Origin: Solirubrobacterales bacterium
GTDB taxonomy: Bacteria > Actinomycetota > Thermoleophilia > Solirubrobacterales > Solirubrobacteraceae
Assembly (NCBI GenBank): GCA_027315115.1
Contig: DAHUYQ010000052.1
Coordinates: 1 to 46,042 of the forward strand
DNA length: 46,042 bases
Reading direction: 5' to 3'
The position numbers and the translations under genes were made by a program. Shown here piece after piece: positions 7,716-14,973 of this stretch. A model generated the notes under the pieces. The model was not told the origin of the DNA. It did no database searches and was given only the letters and a program-made list of their open reading frames with translations. Each line of letters starts with the position of its first letter. Position 1 is the stretch's first letter.

Positions 7716-8768
7716 TCATGAGGCGCGGTGCGACACCGCCGCTCGCCAGATCCCGAGCACCGGCAGCAGGCTCGTCGTCAGGGGGCCGCCGGCGCGCGCC
7801 AGAGCGCGTGTCCTTGCGGCCATCTCGGGCGAGCGCGCGTCGTCCCTGCTGAGATACATCGCGATCATGCAGGCCACCAGGATCGCGTGCCGCGTGCCGC
7901 GAGGCAGCATGAGGGCGGCGTGCATGGTCTGCCTTGCGATCTGCTGCAGGCGGGCGTCGACAGTGGCGGGAGAATAGTGCGCGATGTAGCTATGGCCGTC
8001 GAGGGCAGCATCTTCGACCTGATCGGCGAAGCTGTCGAACATCGCCGTCGCCAGAGCGACCCAGGGCATGTAGGCATGGAAGGTCGCCTCGATCTGGGCG
8101 GGGGTGGCGTTCTCGTCGGCTGCCTGCGTGAACAGGCTGTGGATCGCCAGCGATCCACTGACCGCCGCGGTGAGCTCGAACCACTCCAGATCGGGCGCCA
8201 GATCGCAGTGCCGTGCCGCCCATGCACGCAATCGCCGGTCACGACACGCTGCGTCGGGGATGTGGTTGATGGCAAGGATCTCTGCGGCACGGCGTGCTTC
8301 AGCGGCCATGAAGGGCGCCACCAGGGAATATGACGGCAGGCAAGCCGTCTGCAGGCGGCAGGAGAAGACCAGCGTGCGCATGTAGCCGGCGTCGGCTCGC
8401 CAAGGGTGCAGCGCGTAATGGTCGACGATCTTGCCGGTGGGATCGAGCGCGTCGAGAAGGCCGCGGTGCAGTCGTTCACCGTTGGCCTGCCCCGCCCGCG
8501 GGTCGGGCTCGATCTCCTGGGCGCGCTCGCTCGCGTAGTCGAGGAAGTCGAGCAGCAGCTCGTAGGCGACCAGGAGCCAGAGCAGACGTGGTCGGCGTCG
8601 AGCCAGGACGGTCCAGAAGAGGGCCGCGCCGTCGACGTGCGTGCGCTTGCGGCTCAGCACGCTCAGCGCGTCGATGCGAATCGGCCCGTCGACGATCGCC
8701 TGCGCTCGGCGGCGCCACTGACGCATCTGGGCAGCGGCCGCGGGCAGTCCCCAGACGAGCTGGCGCAT
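7716..8768 (-). CDS. DUF2600 (YtpB/tetraprenyl-beta-curcumene synthase-like) protein
   Basis: 350 aa from the first in-frame ATG (8768). Family hallmarks are LLVAYELLLDFLDYASERAQE (Asp-rich metal site of class I terpene synthases), WFELTAAVSGSLAIHSL, and WVALATAMFDSFADQVEDAALDGHSYIAHY. Characterised members cyclise linear C35/C25 prenyl diphosphates. Soluble or peripheral, no signal peptide. Residues encoded upstream in the same frame (SARQWRALAAAA) look like family sequence but have no start codon. A TAGCTT box with an ATG at 8827 lies one frame off, so a 1-nt indel near 8770-8827 is possible. Last gene of the PadR-ABC-ABC-FtsX operon. Confidence 0.82.
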   Translation of the reverse strand: MRQLVWGLPAAAAQMRQWRRRAQAIVDGPIRIDALSVLSRKRTHVDGAALFWTVLARRRPRLLWLLVAYELLLDFLDYASERAQEIEPDPRAGQANGERLHRGLLDALDPTGKIVDHYALHPWRADAGYMRTLVFSCRLQTACLPSYSLVAPFMAAEARRAAEILAINHIPDAACRDRRLRAWAARHCDLAPDLEWFELTAAVSGSLAIHSLFTQAADENATPAQIEATFHAYMPWVALATAMFDSFADQVEDAALDGHSYIAHYSPATVDARLQQIARQTMHAALMLPRGTRHAILVACMIAMYLSRDDARSPEMAARTRALARAGGPLTTSLLPVLGIWRAAVSHRAS

Positions 8769-8833
8769 CGCCGCGGCTGCGAGCGCTCGCCATTGACGCG
8801 CCGACGAGAAGGCCGGCGCGGCGCCATGATCAC

Positions 8834-8839
8834 AAGCTA
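8834..8839 (-). promoter_or_regulatory. Possible internal -10 box for the DUF2600 gene
   Basis: TAGCTT on the minus strand lies 6 nt before an ATG at 8827, the spacing of leaderless starts elsewhere in the window. That ATG is one frame off the DUF2600 protein. The box overlaps the permease stop codon (TAG). Confidence 0.3.
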
Positions 8840-11362
8840 GTCGGCGAACAGGATGCTCGGACGCACACGGGCCGCAAAGTATCCAGGGACAGCCACGACC
8901 GCCACCGCCGCCGCGGTGACGACCCCGAAGCTGATGAGCGCGATCGCCCCGCCCGCGGATATCACGACCGGAAAACCCGTGACGGTGGCAAGCGCATGGC
9001 TCAGCAGAAGCTGTCCGTAGATGCCGATCACCGCCCCTGTCATGCAGCCGGTCCCCAACAGCAAACTTGTCTCTATCAACAGCGCGACCCACAGCGTGGT
9101 CCGGTACTTGCCCTCCACCTGCTGCTGAGCCAGTTGAGGGCGGCGCTGCCAGATCAACGTGCTCATGGCGGCCGCCATCGCCAGCACTGCCGCCGCGAGC
9201 ACCAGGTCCGCTATCTGACTGAGCTGCACGAGCCCTGCGTGGCTTGCCACGTGCCCGCGGTCGATCCGGTGTTCGGCCGTTTCGACCGCCAACCCGCTGT
9301 GAGGACCGACCGCCGTCCTGACCTGCGCCTGGACTTCGGCCAGCGTGACATCCGGTTCAGGCGTCACGAGGAATGCGCTCGGCGCCGTCGAGCCCCAGGC
9401 ATGGGCGTAGTCCTCGGCGTTCATGATCAGCGCGCCCGGCGGCCACCCCATGTTGGTGCCGATCGCGGCGACGCGCAGCATCGTGGGCACGGGCGTGGGC
9501 AGCGTGAAGCGGCTGCCGACGTGCAGATCGTGTTCGGAGGCCAGCGCTTGGGAGACCACCATCCAGCCGCCCGCCCTGAAGAGCCGGGTCGCCTGCACGG
9601 CCGAGCCTTCCACGATCTGGTTGGCGGAGATCGGAGTGGCCGTGCTCAGCGGCGGAGCCAGCACCCAGGTGCGCCGAGCGCCGACGTCGAGGTAGGAGCC
9701 ACGGTAGGCCGCGACGCTCTGCACGCCGTGCAGCCCCTGCAGCCGCGCTTCGATGCCCGCGGCCGTTTTGGCGCCCATCGGGGTCGTCGTGAAGAGGTCG
9801 TAGGCGCCTGCCGGGGCGACCCAGAGCTGGCCGACGTCGTTGAAGGCCATGCTCGAGTTGTTCAGGCCGCGCTGGAGGTTTTCGCGCGCGCCGCCGATCG
9901 CCACCGCGCCGAACACCGCGATCGCGCCGGTCGCCGCGATCGCCAGCGAACGCACCCGGTTGCTCGGGTACTGCAGGTTGACGATCGCGATCCGCAGGGT
10001 CGCGACGAGGATGCGTCGCCGCGCGCGCGCGCAGACCGCGACCACGCCGTCCATGGCGGCCGGCAGGATCAGCAGCACCGCGAGCGTCAGGCTCGCCATG
10101 CCCAGCAACGCAAGCTGCGGCGCCAGGTAGAGCACCGCGGTTGTGAGCGCCAGGCAGGCCAGCCCGGCGAGCGCCGCCACGTTTCGGTGCACCGACATCT
10201 CGGTGTGCTCCCCGCCCCGACGCTGGAAGCGACCGAAGACTTGAGCTCGCATCGGCAGGAACACGCCGCCGAAGGCGGCGAGCATGGCGGCGGCGACCGA
10301 AAGGACGAGGTCGCTCGCGGTCACGTGCCGCTGCGTGGCGACCGGGAAGGCGAAGACGAGATAGCCGGGGTCGGCGTGCAGCAGCAGCGCCGAGAGCAGT
10401 TCGCCGACGAGCAGCCCCAGCAGCGAGGCCAGGACGCCGAGGATCAGCGCGTCGACGGCGAGGATCTTGACGATCTCGCCGCTGCTGTAGCCGAGCATCC
10501 GCAGGTCGTCGACCATTCCGCGGCGGTAGGGAACGGTGAGCAGCATCGCGTAGGCGGCAAATGCGAGCCCGACGAGCGCGCTGATCGCGGCGAACAGCGC
10601 GGTGGACTGCTCGATCGGCGTCGCGGCCTGTTCGAACAAGGTCGCGTCGAAGGCCGCCGGGCGGACGTTGAGGCTGTTCCCGGCCAGCGTTTGGAGCTCC
10701 CGCCTGACCGCCCCTTCCCGGCCCTGCTGCGGGGTGAGGAAGATGCGCGTGACGCGATGCCCGATGCCAGCGAGCCGCTGCGCGTAGCGCAACGGCGCCA
10801 CGACCAGCGGGCTGCTCGCGACCAGCGCGTTTTCGCGGGCGCCGATCTTCAGACCGATCAGCGTTTCGCGCCTCTGGCCCGCGATCTGCAGCGTGACGGG
10901 TTCCGTGCCCGACCCGATCTTCGACATCACCGACGCCGGCACGGCGATGGCTTCCTGCGCTTCGAGCTGTGCGTTGCTGAATCTGCGGATCGTGGCGTTG
11001 GAGATCTTCGTCGCGGCCGGTTCGAGACCTACGAGCTGCACCGAGTCGCTGCCGCGCGCGCCGATCACGTTCGCGGGCAGTTCGACCACCGGGTCAGCGA
11101 CACGGACGCCGGGCAGCGAGCGCACGCGGGCAACCATGCTCTGGTCCATGCCCTCCGGCGAGCGGGAGAGAAGCTGCAGCCGGACCGGCCCCAGCACGTC
11201 GGTGGCCAGACGCGCCGCGGAGCCGCTCAGCGTGCTGCCGGCGACCTGGGAGGCGTACAGCAACGCCACGCCTACGGCGATCCCGAGCAGCGCCAGCAGT
11301 TCCGGCGCCAGCGTCTCTTTGAGACGGCGGCGGTAGAGCCGGAGTATGGTCGCCCACCTCAC
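8837..11362 (-). CDS. FtsX/MacB-type ABC transporter permease
   Basis: 841 aa from a GTG start. One N-terminal membrane helix (about 20-40, LLALLGIAVGVALLYAS) is followed by a large extracytoplasmic domain, then a block of helices near 260-480 (including VGLAFAAYAMLLTVPYRRGMVDDLRMLGYSSGEI, the FtsX hallmark). A second extracytoplasmic domain and three C-terminal helices complete it. The doubled FtsX arrangement is typical of lipoprotein-, lipid- or peptide-export ABC systems. It lies 13 nt after the LolD-like ATPase gene and is inferred to be its partner. The substrate is unknown; the adjacent terpene-synthase-like gene suggests a lipid or terpenoid. A large plus-strand ORF across this gene is a GC shadow. 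Confidence 0.88.
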   Translation of the reverse strand: MRWATILRLYRRRLKETLAPELLALLGIAVGVALLYASQVAGSTLSGSAARLATDVLGPVRLQLLSRSPEGMDQSMVARVRSLPGVRVADPVVELPANVIGARGSDSVQLVGLEPAATKISNATIRRFSNAQLEAQEAIAVPASVMSKIGSGTEPVTLQIAGQRRETLIGLKIGARENALVASSPLVVAPLRYAQRLAGIGHRVTRIFLTPQQGREGAVRRELQTLAGNSLNVRPAAFDATLFEQAATPIEQSTALFAAISALVGLAFAAYAMLLTVPYRRGMVDDLRMLGYSSGEIVKILAVDALILGVLASLLGLLVGELLSALLLHADPGYLVFAFPVATQRHVTASDLVLSVAAAMLAAFGGVFLPMRAQVFGRFQRRGGEHTEMSVHRNVAALAGLACLALTTAVLYLAPQLALLGMASLTLAVLLILPAAMDGVVAVCARARRRILVATLRIAIVNLQYPSNRVRSLAIAATGAIAVFGAVAIGGARENLQRGLNNSSMAFNDVGQLWVAPAGAYDLFTTTPMGAKTAAGIEARLQGLHGVQSVAAYRGSYLDVGARRTWVLAPPLSTATPISANQIVEGSAVQATRLFRAGGWMVVSQALASEHDLHVGSRFTLPTPVPTMLRVAAIGTNMGWPPGALIMNAEDYAHAWGSTAPSAFLVTPEPDVTLAEVQAQVRTAVGPHSGLAVETAEHRIDRGHVASHAGLVQLSQIADLVLAAAVLAMAAAMSTLIWQRRPQLAQQQVEGKYRTTLWVALLIETSLLLGTGCMTGAVIGIYGQLLLSHALATVTGFPVVISAGGAIALISFGVVTAAAVAVVAVPGYFAARVRPSILFAD

Positions 11363-11375
11363 CGCGCCACCCCGG

Positions 11376-12077
11376 TCATCCCTCCAAGGCGACGGTCAGC
11401 TCGTGCGGCTCGCAGTCCGTGAGCTGGCCGTCCCGCAGCACGTGGACGCGGTCGGCGATGACGGCTGCCTGGGGATCGTGGGTGACCAGCAGCGCCGCCA
11501 GACCCGTCTCGTGGCAGAGGTCGCGGATCACGCCGAGCACCTCCTTGCTGCGCCGGCTGTCGAGGTTGCTGGTCGGCTCGTCGGCGAGCAGCAGCTTGGG
11601 TTTGCCCGAGAGCGCGCGAGCGATCATCACCCGCTGGCGCTCGCCCATCGAGAGGTGCCGGCCGTCGCGATCGAGCTTCTCCCCCATGCCGAGCCGCTCC
11701 AGCAGCGGCCTGACCTGGTCTTCGGCCTGCTTCCAGGAGACCCGCCTGCCGATCAGCTTCAGCGCGGCGTTCTCGATCGCCGGCGCGGGCAGCACGCTCG
11801 TGAACGCCGCCAGGAAGCCAAGCTCGTGCAGGCGCATGCGCGCCGCCTCGCGTGGCGAGAGCCCCGAGATGTCACGACCGTTCACCAGCACCCGGCCGTT
11901 GTCGGGTGCCAGGAGCCCGGCGGAGAGCTGCAGCAAGGTCGACTTCCCGGATCCGCTTGGCCCGTACACCATCACGAGCTCGCCCGACTCGATCTCGGTG
12001 CTCGCTCCCTCCACGGCGACCACCGGCTCCTCGCCACCGACCCGGTAGCTGAGACTCACGTCCTCCAGCTTCAGCAT
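11376..12077 (-). CDS. ABC transporter ATPase, LolD/MacB type
   Basis: 233 aa with all catalytic motifs: Walker A GPSGSGKST, Q-loop region, signature LSMGERQRV (LSGGQ variant), Walker B LLLADEPTSNLD with the catalytic Glu, and switch His in LLVTHDPQAA. This subfamily powers FtsX-type permeases. Its ATG overlaps the upstream ATPase stop as ATGA, so translation is coupled and the two subunits are probably made in equal amounts. The FtsX permease follows 13 nt downstream. Confidence 0.92.
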   Translation of the reverse strand: MLKLEDVSLSYRVGGEEPVVAVEGASTEIESGELVMVYGPSGSGKSTLLQLSAGLLAPDNGRVLVNGRDISGLSPREAARMRLHELGFLAAFTSVLPAPAIENAALKLIGRRVSWKQAEDQVRPLLERLGMGEKLDRDGRHLSMGERQRVMIARALSGKPKLLLADEPTSNLDSRRSKEVLGVIRDLCHETGLAALLVTHDPQAAVIADRVHVLRDGQLTDCEPHELTVALEG

Positions 12078-12805
12078 CAGAGCCCCAGGGCGCGTCGGCG
12101 CTCGTGGATGTGAATCACATCCGCGGGCGGGTCGTCGTTGATGATCAGCTCGCCGCCGGAGAGGGCGCCGGTGCGTTTGGCGTAGGCGATCGTCGCCAGG
12201 TCGGGCGCGGCGATCAACATCGCCATGTCGCGCTCTTGCGCCAGGGAGCGAAGCATCAGCATGGTCCGCTCGCGTTCGTCGGAGTCCAGCGCGCGAGCCG
12301 GATCGTCTGCGATCAGCAGCCGCGGGTTGCGCACCAGCGCGCCCGCGATGCCGGCGAGCGTGCGCTCGGCGTCGGAGAGGTCACGACACAGCGTCTCGGC
12401 GCAGTCGCCGACGCCGACGCGGTCCAATGCCTCCTGAGCGTCACGATGGGCCTCGCGATCGGAATGATCGGGATCCGCCTGCAGCGCGATCCACTCGCCC
12501 ACGCGCAGCTGCATCCGCGGCGGCTCATGCTGCACCCAGCCGATCTTGGTCCGTCGCAGCGCCGCCCGCTCCCGGTCGGACATCCCCTTCAGGTCGCGGC
12601 CCTCGAACCGCACCGAGCCCGCCTCGGCGAGCTCCAGGGCCGCCGCCATCAACAGCAGAGTCGTCTTGCCGGCGCGACGCTTGCCGTAGACGCCCAGGGT
12701 CTCACCCGCGTAGAGATCGAAGCTGACGTCCACGAGCGCGCTCTTGCGAACGCCACTCCGCTCGCGGCCCGATCGCACGCCCGCAAACGACAGCAGCGGC
12801 AACAT
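12077..12805 (-). CDS. ABC transporter ATPase with degenerate catalytic motifs
   Basis: 242 aa from the ATG at 12805 (MLPLLSFAGVRSG), chosen because TATGCT lies 6 nt upstream; a longer ORF adds a non-family tail. Walker A is GKRRAGKTT, intact in GKT. The signature reads DLSDAERTLAGI rather than LSGGQ. Walker B is LLIADDPARALD, where the catalytic Glu is replaced by Asp. The switch-His position reads IAAPDLA, with no His. In heterodimeric ABC exporters such a subunit forms a non-hydrolysing site next to a competent one. Overlap with the canonical ATPase gene suggests an asymmetric pair serving the single FtsX permease. Confidence 0.85.
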   Translation of the reverse strand: MLPLLSFAGVRSGRERSGVRKSALVDVSFDLYAGETLGVYGKRRAGKTTLLLMAAALELAEAGSVRFEGRDLKGMSDRERAALRRTKIGWVQHEPPRMQLRVGEWIALQADPDHSDREAHRDAQEALDRVGVGDCAETLCRDLSDAERTLAGIAGALVRNPRLLIADDPARALDSDERERTMLMLRSLAQERDMAMLIAAPDLATIAYAKRTGALSGGELIINDDPPADVIHIHERRRALGL

Positions 12806-12811
12806 CCGCTC

Positions 12812-12817
12812 AGCATA
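12812..12817 (-). promoter_or_regulatory. -10 box, leaderless promoter
   Basis: TATGCT on the minus strand, 6 nt before the ATG at 12805. It lies in the short gap after the PadR gene, so the ABC genes may have their own transcript besides PadR read-through. Confidence 0.5.
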
Positions 12818-12828
12818 CGGCGAGCCTT

Positions 12829-13455
12829 TCACCGGCTGCGACGCCCATCGCGCAGGGCTTCGAGCATCTCGCGCACCTCCTCCAGGAAGCCGAGCTGCGC
12901 CGTCCAGTATGCCAGCTCGCAATCTCGCGCCAGCACCCGCGTGGTCGTACGCCAGTCGTGCACCGGCAGCCCGTCGTCGCGCAGCTCAGCGATCTCATCG
13001 CTGATGAACTGCAGGCTCAGCGCCTGCTTGGAGCACCATCCGATCCGCTCCTTGACCAGCTCGATCAGCCGTGGCGCGTCGCTGCGGCTGCAGACGACCA
13101 GCCGGGTGAGCAGCTCGTCGTGGATCTGCGGGGTCGGCAGCGGAGAGCGCAGCCACTCACGCAGATGCTCCAGGCCACGGTCGGTAGCCCTGTATCTGAC
13201 GACCATGCGGCGTGGAGGGCCGCCGGACGAGGCCCCGGGCGGCAGCGACTCCACGAACCCCGACCGACTCAGGCGATCGAGCATCACATTGACGAACTGT
13301 GAGGACACATCCGAGCCGGGGAGCCCGTGCTCCACCGCCCGACGGAGAGCAGCCGCATCCAACGGCCCGCCGGCGAGAAAGCCGATCAGAGCATCCTGGA
13401 GGCGCGACCAATCCCTGGTCTGCTCCTCGGCCGTCGCAACCTGACCCAAATTCAT
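12829..13455 (-). CDS. PadR-family transcriptional regulator
   Basis: 208 aa. The ATG at 13455 is preceded by GAGAGG; a TTG at 13476 is the alternative. The N-terminal winged helix (ALIGFLAGGPLDAAALRRAVEH, SSQFVNVMLDRLSRSGFVESL, RRMVVRYRATDRGLEHLREWL) is followed by a helical dimerisation domain (HDELLTRLVVCSRSDAPRLIELV, LAYWTAQLGFLEEVREMLEALRDG). PadR proteins commonly repress adjacent transporter genes in response to aromatic or lipophilic ligands. First gene of the ABC-FtsX-DUF2600 group, 23 bp before the degenerate ATPase, so it is the likely regulator of that operon. Confidence 0.82.
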   Translation of the reverse strand: MNLGQVATAEEQTRDWSRLQDALIGFLAGGPLDAAALRRAVEHGLPGSDVSSQFVNVMLDRLSRSGFVESLPPGASSGGPPRRMVVRYRATDRGLEHLREWLRSPLPTPQIHDELLTRLVVCSRSDAPRLIELVKERIGWCSKQALSLQFISDEIAELRDDGLPVHDWRTTTRVLARDCELAYWTAQLGFLEEVREMLEALRDGRRSR

Positions 13456-13668
13456 CCACGACCTCTCGATCCTCAAGCCCCACGTAGACCCAGCGGCTTT
13501 GACAGTACAGCCAGATACAGCGGCCAGGCAATCGCGCGGAATCCTTCTCCGGAGGATCGACGTTAATTCGATGCTTCTATCCGTACCATCGGGACTTCAG
13601 TTAGCCGGAATTGTTTCCGACTCAGCGCCCTCGCGGCGCCCGCGGCGCCCGCTGCGCCCGCTGCGTCG

Positions 13669-14973
13669 CTATCTGCCGGGCGTGCTCACCCTTGCGACGC
13701 GAAGCAGGACCGTCGATTCGCCCGGCACCTGCGCCGATATCGCGCCGGTCGAGGTCGTCGTGCCGTGGGACCAGAGGTTGCGGAGCCGGTAGCGGGACGC
13801 ACGCGGCATTCCGATCGCGGCGGCGGTGGTCGCGATGGTCAGCTTCTTGGAGCCGACGTTCAGCAGCGCAACCGCGCGCTGCCCGCCGTAGAGCGACTTG
13901 ACCCACACCTGGCCTTCGCCGCTGGTGGAGAGCAGCCGGCCCTGGATGCCCGCGGGGTCCTGGTCGATCGCTATGACTTCGCTGTTCTCCACAGCGCCGA
14001 GACTCGCCCGCGTGATCGTCGTGAGGTTGTCGCTGACCATCAGCGGCGCGGCGAGCATCGACCACATGCTCATCTGCGTCCTGAACTGCGCTCCGGTCAA
14101 GCCCTGGTCCGGCGCCAGGTAGTCAGGGTCGTTCCAATGGCCCGGCCCGGCCGCTTCGGGGTGCGCCGCGTCGGCGTCGAGGTTGCGCAGCACGCCCGCG
14201 AAGCCGACGATCCCGGGAAAGCCGATGTCGGTGTCGGTGCGCCAACTGTTGCCGTCGCTGGGGCCGAAGCTGTAGGAGGTGAAGGCCGATTCGCCGTAGG
14301 GCGGCTCACCTTCGACCTGGCCCGGTTCCCTGAAATCGCATATGTCCAGCAGCATCGGGCGGTGGCTGGAGTTGTGGGTGAGCGCCCGATCGAAGGCGGC
14401 ATACGCCTTGGCGGGATTCAGGTGCATCTTGCCGCCGCCGCAGAAGTCGACCTTCACCGCGTCGAATCCCCAGGCGGCGAAGGTGTTGGCGTCCTGCTGG
14501 TAGTGGCCATAGCTGCCCTGGCCCGATCCGCCGCAGCCATCCCTGCCGGCGTCGGTGTAGAGGCCGACCAGGAAGCCGGCCTTGTGCAGAGTGCTGGTCA
14601 ACCACTTCATGCCGTGCGGCCACTGCGCGCTGTCGACCGTGATTTCGCCCTTGGCGTTGCGCTGGCCCTGCCACCAGCCGACGTCCAGCCACACGTAGCG
14701 GTAGCCGGCCTTCTGCATGCCGTCCGCGATCATCTGGCTGGCCTGGGTGAGCACGATCGACTCGTCTATGCGCGGGCCGAGCGCCAGATATGTGTCCCAG
14801 CCCATGTACGGCGTCGGCGTCAGTACGGTGGGCGTTTCCGGCTCGGTCGTCGCGGTGGCCTTCGCGGACGGCGCGGCCGGCTTGGACGCGGGCACCGCCG
14901 CGGCGGGAGCGGCGCCGCAGAGCAGCGCCAGCGCTCCGGCGACCGTTGCGATGCCTGCCGCGCGCAGCCTCAC
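13669..14973 (-). CDS. Secreted GH27 alpha-galactosidase-like glycoside hydrolase
   Basis: 434 aa from a GTG that overlaps the upstream stop as GTGA. A signal peptide (MRLRAAGIATVAGALALLCGAAPAAA) precedes an Ala/Pro/Thr linker. The GH27 barrel follows: TPYMGWDTYLALG, YRYVWLDVGWW, GFLVGLYTDAGRDGCGGSGQG, GFDAVKVDFCGGG and GHWNDPDYLAP. The likely nucleophile is Asp176 (VKVDFC) and the acid/base Asp282 (HWNDPD). A C-terminal beta-sandwich (about 340-434) is also typical. It should release terminal alpha-galactose, or N-acetylgalactosamine or arabinopyranose, outside the cell. Coupling to the repeat protein suggests joint work on a glycan surface. Confidence 0.9.
   Translation of the reverse strand: MRLRAAGIATVAGALALLCGAAPAAAVPASKPAAPSAKATATTEPETPTVLTPTPYMGWDTYLALGPRIDESIVLTQASQMIADGMQKAGYRYVWLDVGWWQGQRNAKGEITVDSAQWPHGMKWLTSTLHKAGFLVGLYTDAGRDGCGGSGQGSYGHYQQDANTFAAWGFDAVKVDFCGGGKMHLNPAKAYAAFDRALTHNSSHRPMLLDICDFREPGQVEGEPPYGESAFTSYSFGPSDGNSWRTDTDIGFPGIVGFAGVLRNLDADAAHPEAAGPGHWNDPDYLAPDQGLTGAQFRTQMSMWSMLAAPLMVSDNLTTITRASLGAVENSEVIAIDQDPAGIQGRLLSTSGEGQVWVKSLYGGQRAVALLNVGSKKLTIATTAAAIGMPRASRYRLRNLWSHGTTTSTGAISAQVPGESTVLLRVARVSTPGR

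Noticed and set aside
8330..11422. 1030-codon plus-strand ORF opposite the FtsX permease
   Set aside because: It is antisense to a clear permease, is rich in Arg/Asp/Gln repeats typical of GC-shadow translation, and shows no domain.
12104..13444. 446-codon plus-strand ORF opposite the ABC ATPase and PadR genes
   Set aside because: Antisense shadow of genes with intact catalytic or HTH motifs.
13629..13660. Tandem GC-rich 9-nt repeats after the alpha-galactosidase stop
   Set aside because: Short and imperfect, in simple GC-rich DNA; no CRISPR-like spacing or coding role.
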